Below the pieces are notes generated by a model. The model made no database searches. It was not told the origin of the DNA and worked only from the letters and a program-made list of their open reading frames with translations. The translations under genes were made by a program, and so were the position numbers. A DNA stretch of 63,519 nt from Xylanibacter caecicola (GTDB lineage: Bacteria; Bacteroidota; Bacteroidia; Bacteroidales; Bacteroidaceae). Below, in pieces: positions 29,070 through 37,686 of this stretch; positions within the stretch are counted from its first letter, which is position 1; the number at the start of each line of letters is the position of its first letter. The stretch spans positions 1 through 63,519 of the forward strand of contig NZ_JABKKJ010000016.1 in the NCBI RefSeq assembly GCF_013166515.1, in the 5' to 3' direction.

Positions 29070-29128
29070 AGGTGGCGTTTCAAACTCTGAGAGGTGCCCT
29101 TTTACATCCTAAAAGGGCACCTTTTGCA
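29070..29128. repeat. Second copy of the 22-bp palindromic repeat family
   Basis: Units AGAGGTGGCGTTTCAAAC, AGAGGTGCCCTTTTACATC and AAAAGGGCACCTTTTGCAAC are about 22 bp apart, like the array at 13682-13780. A perfect 13-bp dyad (29092-29104 with 29110-29122) forms a hairpin. It occupies part of the gap 28996-29351; the rest shows no gene. Confidence 0.65.
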
Positions 29129-29300
29129 ACTCACTATGGCACAGCGCGTTAAGAGGTCTGCCACCGAAAGCGTTCCGTAAGCACAAGGATAAAGAACTAA
29201 CTGATTGAAAATCAAGAAAAAAGAGATAAATTCGAAACTTGCTGAATTTATACAAATGACTTGGAAAAGACAGCGGAAATGACACCGGTTCCAAATACCT

Positions 29301-29340
29301 GCGGCTTTCCCCGAAGTACGTTTCATACAGGGAAAGCCGC
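29301..29340 (-). terminator. Terminator after the gene at 29352-29987
   Basis: GCGGCTTTCCC pairs perfectly with GGGAAAGCCGC (18-base loop), 11 bp past the stop codon on the minus strand. Confidence 0.7.
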
Positions 29341-29351
29341 CGGACATGTCT

Positions 29352-29987
29352 TTATTTTTTCTGCTCCGCATCACCGTCCGGACGCGGTTCTTTCTTCGCA
29401 AGCATCACAACGCCGAACACAAAGTCGGTAATCCATTTTTTGCTGAACCCCAGTCGCTTGTCGTATGCACGTATACCGGCTACCGTCTTCAACACTCCGG
29501 GATCGGAAAAGTCGTTCTTATCGAAAATGTCATCAACCGTCTTCTCCGTCATCTTGTACAGCGTCTTCTTGAAAAAAGACGGCATGCGCAACTTGAACTT
29601 CATCAGATTTCCGGTCAGCATCATCATATCCTGACTGAAATTCTGAAACTGCACCATGTATGTCTGTACATCCTGTATCTTCCGGCAGTTCTTTCTGATG
29701 CTCTGGTCTATCTCCTTGAAAAAGTCGTCTTCCGTGCCGTAGATGTCTTTCAGCATCTTCCGGCAGTGGCGTTTCTCACCAACGCCAAGCTTGTTGTTGA
29801 CCGTCGGCACACGCAGTGTTGTCTTGAACAGACGAAGATCGGGGAGCATCGCCAAATTGGTTATGCCCGCACTCTCGGCTATGGCTGCCTGAAAATAAAC
29901 GCGAATAAGCGTCATATAGTCCTCCATGCCACCGGCACGTCCCTCTTCCGCACTTTTTTTACCGAACAATTTACTAAAAAATCCCAT
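29352..29987 (-). CDS. Conserved hypothetical protein
   Basis: 211 aa from the ATG at 29987 (MGFFSKLFGKKSAEEG, a plausible short basic N-terminus); the frame is open to 30095 without a better start. No signal peptide. The body is helical and charged (RKMLKDIYGTEDDFFKEIDQ; MRNLNF-like segments absent), with a final hydrophobic patch WITDFVFGVVMLA followed by a charged tail. I do not recognise a family. A seven-A run in GKKSA is in frame here, unlike those broken further on. It stands alone with its own terminator. Confidence 0.6.
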   Translation of the reverse strand: MGFFSKLFGKKSAEEGRAGGMEDYMTLIRVYFQAAIAESAGITNLAMLPDLRLFKTTLRVPTVNNKLGVGEKRHCRKMLKDIYGTEDDFFKEIDQSIRKNCRKIQDVQTYMVQFQNFSQDMMMLTGNLMKFKLRMPSFFKKTLYKMTEKTVDDIFDKNDFSDPGVLKTVAGIRAYDKRLGFSKKWITDFVFGVVMLAKKEPRPDGDAEQKK

Positions 29988-30102
29988 GTCTATGATATAA
30001 AATAAAATTCCAATTAAAACTCTCCACGCCGCACACAACAAAGAACGGACGGCGCAACATGCCTGCAAATGTACGGCAAATAGAGCAAAAATCAAAATAA
30101 AA

Positions 30103-30136
30103 TTTGAATATTCTCATTTTATTTTCTTACCTTTGC
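30103..30136 (+). promoter_or_regulatory. Promoter of rmlA-wzc
   Basis: TTTG at 30103-30106, a 22-bp spacer and TACCTTTG at 30129-30136. The ATG of rmlA at 30260 gives a leader of over 100 bases. Confidence 0.65.
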
Positions 30137-30259
30137 GCACACTTATTAATTAATAAAAAAATGTATTAAAGACGGCTGAAGAGCGGAAGCCCCGGCGTAT
30201 GACACACAAGAACGCATAAACAGCACATGTTCCGTTCGTGCCGAAAACAGTTCTCGATC

Positions 30260-31138
30260 ATGAAAGGTATTGTACTTGCAGGAGGTTCGGGCACACGCCT
30301 ATACCCCATCACCAAGGGTATAAGCAAACAGTTGATTCCTATTTTCGACAAGCCCATGATATATTATCCCATTTCGGTACTTATGCTTGCCGGAATAAGG
30401 GAAATACTCATAATATCCACACCACATGACCTTCCGGGCTTCCGTCGTCTGCTTGGCGACGGAGCAGACTTCGGAGTAAAATTCGAATATGCCGAGCAGC
30501 CATCACCCGACGGACTTGCACAGGCTTTTATAATCGGTGAGAAATTCATCGGCAATGACAATGTATGCCTTGTTCTCGGCGACAACATCTTTTACGGTTC
30601 AGGCTTTACGGGACTGCTGCGCGACAGTGTCAAAGAAGCGGAAAAAGGGAATGCTACCGTATTCGGGTATTATGTAAACGACCCGGAAAGATATGGAGTG
30701 GCAGAATTTGACATTAATGGAAACTGCCTGAGCATAGAAGAGAAACCGGAACACCCGAAAAGCAATTATGCGGTGGTTGGACTTTATTTTTATCCCAACA
30801 GCGTAGTGAAAGTTGCAAAAAATATAAAGCCGAGTGCAAGGGGCGAACTGGAGATAACAACCGTCAACCAAGAATACCTCAACCACAGAACACTAAAGGT
30901 AAAAACACTCCAAAGGGGTTTTGCATGGCTTGACACCGGCACACACGACTCATTGTCGGAAGCATCCACATTCATAGAGGTTATAGAAAAACGACAGGGA
31001 CAGAAAATCGCATGCCTCGAAGAGATAGCATACAGACGAGGATGGATAGATGCAGAGAAGTTGGCACAACTGGCACAACCGATGCAAAAGAATGATTACG
31101 GAAAATATCTCCTGAGAATTATTGGCGACAGAACATAA
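30260..31138 (+). CDS. rmlA: Glucose-1-phosphate thymidylyltransferase
   Basis: Makes dTDP-glucose from glucose-1-phosphate and dTTP, the first step to dTDP-rhamnose and other deoxysugars. 292 aa from [20 protein letters not shown], the nucleotide-binding signature; the 11 codons before it are not conserved in the family. [11 protein letters not shown] and LDTGTHDSL are also present. Partners rmlB, rmlC and rmlD are not in this window. The Wzc-type kinase follows 59 bp downstream, tying it to surface polysaccharide. Confidence 0.94.
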   Translation: MKGIVLAGGSGTRLYPITKGISKQLIPIFDKPMIYYPISVLMLAGIREILIISTPHDLPGFRRLLGDGADFGVKFEYAEQPSPDGLAQAFIIGEKFIGNDNVCLVLGDNIFYGSGFTGLLRDSVKEAEKGNATVFGYYVNDPERYGVAEFDINGNCLSIEEKPEHPKSNYAVVGLYFYPNSVVKVAKNIKPSARGELEITTVNQEYLNHRTLKVKTLQRGFAWLDTGTHDSLSEASTFIEVIEKRQGQKIACLEEIAYRRGWIDAEKLAQLAQPMQKNDYGKYLLRIIGDRT

Positions 31139-31197
31139 TATTATCATTCAATATACCCATTACTTCAAAATTAAAAATAAAAAAAAGAAACAAATAT

Positions 31198-33741
31198 ATG
31201 ACTACAGAACAACAGCAAAACAATCCGTTTGTTCCGGAAGTGGAAGAAGAGCAGTCGGTCTTCAGTCTCCGGTCTATTTACACATTAATTATCCTTAACT
31301 GGCAGTGGTTTGTGCTTTCAACAATCATCTGCCTCGGTTCGGCATACCTGTATTTGCGTTATACAACACCAATACACAATGTGACGACAAAAATACTTAT
31401 CAAAGATGACGGGAACAGCAACAAAATGCGCAGAACTTCTGTAAATGGTATAGAGTCGATGACGAACCTCGGAACCATCACAACCGGATATGGTATAGAA
31501 AACGAACAGGAAATATTGAAATCGACAATAGTTGCCGTACAGGCTGTACGCGACCTGAAACTTTATGTGTCTTACTGGAATGACGGCAGAATAAAAGACC
31601 AGATCCTATATAAGACACAACCAATAAGCGTTGATTTGGATTTTGCGCACTTGGAAAAACTAAGCCACCCGATAAATCTAAAAATAACCCGCAAGGGTGG
31701 AACATATAAGGTGGAAGGTTCGTACTGGCAAACCATAGACGAACTTACAGCCAATGGTTCTTTCTCTTTTGAAAAGACTTTCAGCAGCCTGCCGTACACC
31801 ATCGAGACAAAAACCGGTACAATCTATCTCACGAAAAACAATGGATACACCATGAGAGACGGACAGAAAATGATTGTAAGAATAATGTCTCCGCAAAACG
31901 CCTCATACAAATATGCCAACGGACTGTCCATACAGCAGTCGGGCAAAGAGACAAGCGTGCTGAACATCAGTTTCAAGGATACCAACATAAAACGAGGTAT
32001 CGACTTCCTCAACCAGCTTGCCATCTGCTATAACGGCTTGGCAAATGAAGACAAGAACGAAATAGCCGTACGTACCGAGAGCTTTATTAATGACCGTCTT
32101 GAGAAAATCAGTGCAGAGCTGAACAACACCGACGGTTCACTGGAAAGTTATAAGAAAAGAAACAATCTTATAGAACTGAAGATTGACGCTCCGGGTTCTT
32201 TGGGCAACAAAAATGCCTACAGACAGAAACTTACGGATGTAGACATGCAGATTGCACTGATAAACAGCCTGATACAATTTGCCAACCGTCCGGGAAACAA
32301 ATATCAGGTATTGCCTTCAAATATAGGTCTTCAGGATCAGGCATCCACGTCGCTCATCAACGAGTACAACAAAATTGCCCTCGAACGTAACCGTATGTTG
32401 CGTTCAGCCTCAGAGACAAGTCCTGTAATAGAGTCACTCACTTCACAGCTTGACATCATTACACCAAGCATCACACAGGCATTGTCACAAGCAAAGAAGA
32501 GTCTCGAAATACAAAGAAATGCCGTAGCCTCACAATACAACATATACGAAAATGAGGTTGCACGTACTCCTGAACAGGAACGCATACTGACAAGGATCGG
32601 ACGCGAACGCGAGGTTACATCAGGACTTTATCTCATGTTGCTGCAGAAGCGTGAAGAAAACTCTATAACGCTGGCAGCCACAGCAGACAAGGCAAAGGTG
32701 ATAGAAAAGCCACAATATACAGGCAAGGTGTCTCCGAACGATAAGACTATCATGCTCATCGCACTTATATGCGGAATAGCCATTCCGGCATTGATAATGA
32801 TTATCATAAACTTCTTCCGTTTCAGGATAGAAGGTCGCGAGGATGTCATGAAACTGACAAAACTGCCGATTATTGCAGACGTGGCAATTGCCAATGAGGC
32901 AGTAAAAACACGTGCGGACATAGTAGTACACGAGAATGAAAACAACCAGATGGAAGAAATATTCCGCTCAATGCGTACAAACCTGCAATTTATGCTAAAG
33001 GACAAGGAGAACGTCATCATGTTTACTTCAAGCACATCCGGTGAAGGAAAGACGTTCAACTGCGCCAACCTGGCGGTAAGTTTCGCATTGCTCGGCAAGA
33101 AAGTAATCCTCGTAGGTCTTGATATCCGTAAACCGCGATTGGCAGAGCTTTTCGAAATCAAGAACCATCATAACGGTATAACACCGCTTCTTACAATGGC
33201 GGAACCTACATGGAATGACATAAAGGAACAGATTCTCCCGTCTGAAATCAACAAGAACCTTGATTTGTTAATGGCAGGTCCTGTTCCGCCCAACCCGTCA
33301 GAACTTATGGCACGTCCGTCTCTTGAGACAATAATAGATTGTCTTAAAGAGAAATACGATTATGTGCTTATCGACACTGCCCCCGTAGGACTTGTAACCG
33401 ACACGCTTCACATAGGAAAGATCGCCAATGCCACCATATATATGTGCCGTGCAGACTATACCCCGAAAGCATGTTTCGACACAATCAACGAGCTTGCAAA
33501 TGAAGACAAACTACCGAATATTGCACTCGTAATAAACGGTATCGACATGTCTAAAAAGAAACATGGTTATTACTACGGATACGGACGCTACGGTAAGTAT
33601 GGTAAATACGGACGTGGTTCCGGAAGATACGGCAAGTATGGTTCTTATGGACGATATGGAGGCTACGGAAACTATACGAGCTACTCCAGCTACTCCAACA
33701 GCAGTTATGGAAACAAGGAAGATAACTCCATAAAGAAATAA
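31198..33741 (+). CDS. Wzc-type polysaccharide co-polymerase with BY-kinase domain
   Basis: An 847-aa inner-membrane protein controlling polysaccharide chain length and export. Wzz-type transmembrane helices flank the periplasmic part (about residues 33-55, FVLSTIICLGSAYLYL, and about 520-545, MLIALICGIAIPALIMII), with a long coiled coil between. The cytosolic BY-kinase has Walker A STSGEGKTFNCANLA (about 610), Walker A' VGLDIRKPRL and Walker B YVLIDTAP (about 720). The tail from about 786 is a Tyr/Gly repeat (GRYGKYGKYGRG) with around 17 tyrosines, the autophosphorylation cluster. No Wza exporter or tyrosine phosphatase is seen beside it. Confidence 0.93.
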   Translation: MTTEQQQNNPFVPEVEEEQSVFSLRSIYTLIILNWQWFVLSTIICLGSAYLYLRYTTPIHNVTTKILIKDDGNSNKMRRTSVNGIESMTNLGTITTGYGIENEQEILKSTIVAVQAVRDLKLYVSYWNDGRIKDQILYKTQPISVDLDFAHLEKLSHPINLKITRKGGTYKVEGSYWQTIDELTANGSFSFEKTFSSLPYTIETKTGTIYLTKNNGYTMRDGQKMIVRIMSPQNASYKYANGLSIQQSGKETSVLNISFKDTNIKRGIDFLNQLAICYNGLANEDKNEIAVRTESFINDRLEKISAELNNTDGSLESYKKRNNLIELKIDAPGSLGNKNAYRQKLTDVDMQIALINSLIQFANRPGNKYQVLPSNIGLQDQASTSLINEYNKIALERNRMLRSASETSPVIESLTSQLDIITPSITQALSQAKKSLEIQRNAVASQYNIYENEVARTPEQERILTRIGREREVTSGLYLMLLQKREENSITLAATADKAKVIEKPQYTGKVSPNDKTIMLIALICGIAIPALIMIIINFFRFRIEGREDVMKLTKLPIIADVAIANEAVKTRADIVVHENENNQMEEIFRSMRTNLQFMLKDKENVIMFTSSTSGEGKTFNCANLAVSFALLGKKVILVGLDIRKPRLAELFEIKNHHNGITPLLTMAEPTWNDIKEQILPSEINKNLDLLMAGPVPPNPSELMARPSLETIIDCLKEKYDYVLIDTAPVGLVTDTLHIGKIANATIYMCRADYTPKACFDTINELANEDKLPNIALVINGIDMSKKKHGYYYGYGRYGKYGKYGRGSGRYGKYGSYGRYGGYGNYTSYSSYSNSSYGNKEDNSIKK

Positions 33742-33763
33742 CAAAAAAGAACCATATCAGAAA

Positions 33764-33808
33764 TATGTCGGGACTTATTTTTCATCTTGTTAAATAAGTC
33801 CCGACATA
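33764..33808 (+). terminator. Perfect 17-bp hairpin after the Wzc gene
   Basis: TATGTCGGGACTTATTT pairs with AAATAAGTCCCGACATA around an 11-base loop. It follows the stop by 22 bp. The downstream side is AGCAAAATC, not a U-tract, so it may be a terminator or an mRNA-end stabiliser. Confidence 0.65.
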
Positions 33809-33862
33809 AGCAAAATCACAATTAATATCCCATCTTTAATAAAATCTTAATCACACAGCATA

Positions 33863-34297
33863 ATGACAATCGCAGTAGATTTTGACGGAACCATTGTTGA
33901 ACATGAGTATCCTAAAATCGGCAGGGAAAAGCCTTTCGCCACAGAAACTCTTAAAATGCTAATTGCCGACCACCACAGACTGATACTTTGGTCGGTAAGG
34001 GAGGGTGAACTGTTGGAAGAGGCCATACAGTGGTGCCGTGACAGAGGAGTTGAGTTCTACGCTGTGAATAAAGACTTCCCGGAAGAACAAGGAACCGACA
34101 ACAACCAATATTTTTCCCGCAAAGTAAAAGCAGACCTTTTCATAGACGACCGCAATATCGGCGGACTGCCGGACTGGGGAACAATATATCACATGATAAA
34201 TGAAAACAAGACTTATCAGGACTATATAATGGAACGCAGAGGTGAATATACCAAGCCGGACAACATCAACAGGAAAAAACGTTGGTGGCAATTCTGA
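33863..34297 (+). CDS. HAD-superfamily phosphatase (BT0820-like)
   Basis: A 144-aa cytosolic HAD hydrolase without a large cap. Motif I is VDFDGTIVEH with the nucleophile Asp in DFDGT; motif III/IV acids are in ADLFIDDRNIGG. The N-terminal MTIAVDFDGTIVEHEYPKIG closely resembles the structurally characterised Bacteroides protein BT0820, a predicted sugar-phosphate phosphatase. The exact substrate is unknown. It lies between the Wzc gene and the convergent wcaJ. Confidence 0.85.
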   Translation: MTIAVDFDGTIVEHEYPKIGREKPFATETLKMLIADHHRLILWSVREGELLEEAIQWCRDRGVEFYAVNKDFPEEQGTDNNQYFSRKVKADLFIDDRNIGGLPDWGTIYHMINENKTYQDYIMERRGEYTKPDNINRKKRWWQF

Positions 34298-34341
34298 TTA
34301 TAGCCGCATATAACAGGCAACTATTACCATACTGATATTAT

Positions 34342-34408
34342 TACATACCCCATAGCTTTACGCATCATAACCCATACGGTTTCAATGCGTAAAGCTATGG
34401 GGTATGTA
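34342..34408. terminator. Perfect 24-bp hairpin, bidirectional terminator between convergent genes
   Basis: Arms 34342-34365 and 34385-34408 are perfectly complementary (core CATAGCTTTACGCAT), 19-base loop, flanked by T-rich DNA on both sides. The core GCGTAAAGCTATGGG recurs at 17661-17676, so the stem is built from a dispersed repeat. Confidence 0.85.
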
Positions 34409-34452
34409 TTTTAATCCACTTATCTCCCTCTATCTCTTTTCGGCATATCCAC

Positions 34453-35892
34453 TCAATATGCCTTTTTATCCCCCTTAACAGCGTCAGCAACGGTCTTGAA
34501 TATTATCTGTATATCAAGCCAGAAATTCCAGTGCTCTATATACCAGATGTCTTTTTCAACACGACGTCCCATATCATCAACGGTTTTTGTCTCACCACGC
34601 TCACCATGCGTCTGTGCCCATCCTGTAATACCCGGCTTCACATAATGACGTATCATATAATCTGATATACGGTTGGAATAATACTCCGTATGTGACAGCA
34701 TGTGAGGGCGTGGTCCAACTATGCTCATATCCCCTCTCAAGACATTAAAGAACTGAGGCAGTTCATCCACATTTGAATGACGCAGGAATGCCCCGAATCT
34801 TGTCACACGCGGGTCATTCTTTGTTGCCTGCAATGTGTCGGCATTTACATTAACCTTCATACTACGGAACTTATAACACCAAAAGTTCTTTCCGTCATAT
34901 CCGGTACGCTCCTGCCTGAAAAATACAGGTCCGGGCATAGTAAGTTTAGAAATAACAGCAACGACAACATATATAAAAGGAAACAGCGTGCAAAGGAACA
35001 GCAGTGAAAAACAAATATCAAACATTCGCTTGATAAAACGGTTCATCGGTGTGTTCAACGGCTCGTTATACTGAGTGACAACATAGGCATCACCAAACTC
35101 GACTATATGTTGCGTTACGACATCATGATCCTGAGGAATATATCTTACACGTATAAGGTGCTGCTCGCAAAAAGCAAACAACCGTTTAAGTTTCTTTTTA
35201 TATTCTTGTGGCAGACCTATATACACTTCGTCGACATTACTTTTTTCAATAAACCCAAGCACATCACTTATTCGACCGAGAGACAAGGTCTTGTATTTCT
35301 CCTGCAAACATTTCTCGCCCGTATCGGCATCGGTCTCCACCAGATCTTTCATGTCAAAGTCATTACTGTCACTGAACATGCCTAAAAGACGGTAACTGCT
35401 CCAAGGATCGTTCATAACGCCTACAACCTTACGTACAAAATAACCGTCACCCAAAACAATGGCATTGACATTATTGTAACCAATATATCGCAAGTTCATA
35501 AGTACCTTACGGAAAAGCAGGCGTTCGACAGAGATTACGGCAAACACGATGAACGCCACTGACAATGAACGAAAAAAGCCGGGAACAGCATGATGTGCCA
35601 TTCCAAGCACAGCGGCATACAATACTATGAAAAACAATGAAGTCCGGAATGTATTATTCAAGACCAGAAAAGGCTGCTTCAGCCTGTGATGAAGCTTTAT
35701 AAAGAAAAATGCCAATGAAAGAATATAAGAGATATTGGCAGTAGACCAACGGAACATCAGCAACCCGTCATCCCCTACCGTTGGCCACAATCCGAGATAA
35801 AAACAAATCAATAATCCGAGATTAAATGCAAACACATCTATCACGAACACTAATATATCCAGTTTTGTAGAACTATAAAAAAATGGTTTCAT
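34453..35892 (-). CDS. wcaJ: Undecaprenyl-phosphate sugar-1-phosphate transferase (WcaJ type)
   Basis: A 479-aa polyprenol phosphate:hexose-1-P transferase that starts the repeat unit on the inner membrane. It has four N-terminal transmembrane helices (about residues 10-130), a central CoA-binding-like domain (YNNVNAIVLGDGYFVRK), then a helix FDICFSLLFLCTLFPFIYVV and the catalytic C-terminal domain with ERTGYDGKNFWCYKFRSM and NVDELPQFFNVLRGDMSIVG. It is the last gene of the locus in transcription order but has its own promoter (35974-35981), with a G8 run just upstream. Glucose-1-P is the usual substrate, but Gal or others are possible. Confidence 0.92.
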   Translation of the reverse strand: MKPFFYSSTKLDILVFVIDVFAFNLGLLICFYLGLWPTVGDDGLLMFRWSTANISYILSLAFFFIKLHHRLKQPFLVLNNTFRTSLFFIVLYAAVLGMAHHAVPGFFRSLSVAFIVFAVISVERLLFRKVLMNLRYIGYNNVNAIVLGDGYFVRKVVGVMNDPWSSYRLLGMFSDSNDFDMKDLVETDADTGEKCLQEKYKTLSLGRISDVLGFIEKSNVDEVYIGLPQEYKKKLKRLFAFCEQHLIRVRYIPQDHDVVTQHIVEFGDAYVVTQYNEPLNTPMNRFIKRMFDICFSLLFLCTLFPFIYVVVAVISKLTMPGPVFFRQERTGYDGKNFWCYKFRSMKVNVNADTLQATKNDPRVTRFGAFLRHSNVDELPQFFNVLRGDMSIVGPRPHMLSHTEYYSNRISDYMIRHYVKPGITGWAQTHGERGETKTVDDMGRRVEKDIWYIEHWNFWLDIQIIFKTVADAVKGDKKAY

Positions 35893-35973
35893 TACTTAAT
35901 GACAGTTTTTAGGCTTTTTGTGTATTTCGTTATGATTAACAATAAATTGCAAAACGTATAATCCCCAGTTTTG

Positions 35974-35981
35974 CAAAGTTA
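35974..35981 (-). promoter_or_regulatory. -7 box of the wcaJ promoter
   Basis: The minus strand reads TAACTTTG, 81 bp upstream of the wcaJ ATG. The usual TTTG is absent at 19-21 bp; the G8 run ends 25 bp upstream of this box. Confidence 0.65.
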
Positions 35982-36006
35982 CACATTTTCAGATAAATCC
36001 GTTCTA

Positions 36007-36014
36007 CCCCCCCC
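36007..36014 (-). repeat. G8 homopolymer upstream of the wcaJ promoter
   Basis: Eight G on the coding strand (eight C on +), 25 bp upstream of the TAACTTTG box. Runs of this length change by slippage, and here length would alter spacing upstream of the promoter. The 705-bp gap 35893-36597 has several short overlapping ORFs on both strands (for example 36217-36465 +, with CGTAYCGTAANICTVS), none recognisable, and a hairpin GCGGCACCGCATATTGCGGT near 36296. Confidence 0.7.
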
Positions 36015-36597
36015 GAAAATATTAACATTCATTATATTATAAATATATAAAACAAGCAAATAAATAGAAAAATATTCGGAAAAACAAATAATGTGGTAAC
36101 AATGAATTATATCCCCGATCTCATCTTCTTCAGTAAAGGATTTACACACAGTCATAAACAGTATATGCCATACAATAAATACGGTCCGAAACATACCAGA
36201 CTTGGATCCAGGATAAATGATAAAGATTCAACCGTTGTGGCAGGGATATTTTCACCATTTGCGACAAGTCATATCTGTCATTGGCATAAAAAAATGCGGC
36301 ACCGCATATTGCGGTACCGCTGCAAACATTTGCACTGTATCAACCTGTGCCACAGATATTTGTATACTGGACGCCACTACTCGAAACCTTCAAGTCGCCA
36401 CTGGGTTCACCGGAACATCCAATTATAAATTATCAACAATTAATTATCATAACTCTATGCTTTAGACACCGAAAGATATGTTTTATACCCCCACATAGAG
36501 TCAGCAACAAAATATCAAATAAATATTTCAACAATATATACACGAGTTCGGAATAATTCCACAGGTATGGACATTTTTTTGAAAATCCTGTTAAGGA

Positions 36598-37686
36598 TTA
36601 ATCCATTCTCATCCTCCAGAAAAAATGATACAGACGGAAGAATGGCTCACACAGGCATTCCGACGGATAGTAAAGCATAAAACGCATGTTACGGTAAAGG
36701 CGCTGAATATTCTTCCGGAATTGTCCGGAATTGGCATTATGCCATACCCTACAGTCATAATGCCCGAAGTTTCCGGCAGCAAGGATTTCATTAAGAAGCA
36801 GCCTGCCACGCCTTGCATCTGCAGGAACAATAAGCAAATTCTCCTTCAGACCAAAAACTTCCTGCAACACATACATTACGGCAGAAGCAAAGTTATACAT
36901 TCCGAACCTTTTAAAAAGGCGGGCAAACTCAGCCCTGTCATCCGCAGATATATTCTGCCTCAATAAAAAGAAATAGTCCATCAATTGCCTAAGACCAATC
37001 CCCTCATGAAAAAAGTGATTCGCTATATGGCTCATCTGGAATATGAGATTAAAGAAAGGCGTCGGCACATACACTTGTCCGGCACCTTCGGGAAGTTCCA
37101 CTCTGTTGGAAAACTGTATATCTGCCGTCTTTCTAAAGAAACGCTGTATACGCATATTATGAAACATGTTGAACTGGAACGACGGACGATAATGCACCTC
37201 CACAGGTATGCCACGAAAATCCGGAACTTCCGCATGATGATAATAACACTTGCCTTTTACTTTCCGTGAATGCAAATAATCTATTATCTCCATGTCACTG
37301 CCTTCAAGCCATATATCGATATCGCCCGGTGTACGCATATACGGGTCGGGATATAAAATGGCATTACCCAGTCCTTTCAGTATGCAACTTCTGAAGCCAT
37401 CCTTCATGAACATATCCGAGACAGCCACTGCTGCCTCGTTTACCTTTTTATTCTGCCGAGCAATACTCTCGCTCTCCGCATACCACCTCAATACAAGTTC
37501 CCTGTCCGGCAACATATCATCCGGTAACTTCTTTATACCACGGAACAATACGCCTACAAGTGCTTGCTCCACAGCCATCCGGTGCAGTATCCTCCAGTCC
37601 GCCGGCTTTATACCGGCAGGAATGTCCACAGTATCATCCACCGAGAACCGTATAAGACAGAAGAACTTATCCCTCATATCCCACAC
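36598..37686 (-). CDS. PF14907-type uncharacterised nucleotidyltransferase
   Basis: A 362-aa cytosolic protein. The nucleotidyltransferase-like motif is LKGLGNAILYPDPYMRTPGD with the two acidic residues in GDIDIWL (about residues 110-132). This matches PF14907 (NTP_transf_5), often found in polysaccharide and lasso-type clusters; the substrate is unknown. The second in-frame start (37677, MRDKFF) would overlap the wecG stop less than the first (37686). It is translationally coupled to wecG and probably modifies a nucleotide sugar or protein of this locus. Confidence 0.78.
   Translation of the reverse strand: MWDMRDKFFCLIRFSVDDTVDIPAGIKPADWRILHRMAVEQALVGVLFRGIKKLPDDMLPDRELVLRWYAESESIARQNKKVNEAAVAVSDMFMKDGFRSCILKGLGNAILYPDPYMRTPGDIDIWLEGSDMEIIDYLHSRKVKGKCYYHHAEVPDFRGIPVEVHYRPSFQFNMFHNMRIQRFFRKTADIQFSNRVELPEGAGQVYVPTPFFNLIFQMSHIANHFFHEGIGLRQLMDYFFLLRQNISADDRAEFARLFKRFGMYNFASAVMYVLQEVFGLKENLLIVPADARRGRLLLNEILAAGNFGHYDCRVWHNANSGQFRKNIQRLYRNMRFMLYYPSECLCEPFFRLYHFFWRMRMD

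Noticed and set aside
35979..36194. 71-codon minus-strand frame covering the G8 run
   Set aside because: No recognisable product; it overlaps the wcaJ promoter, so the run is more likely regulatory than coding.
36217..36465. Small Cys-containing ORF (82 codons) as a possible peptide product
   Set aside because: It overlaps other ORFs in three frames, has no leader or partner enzyme nearby, and no motif I can name.
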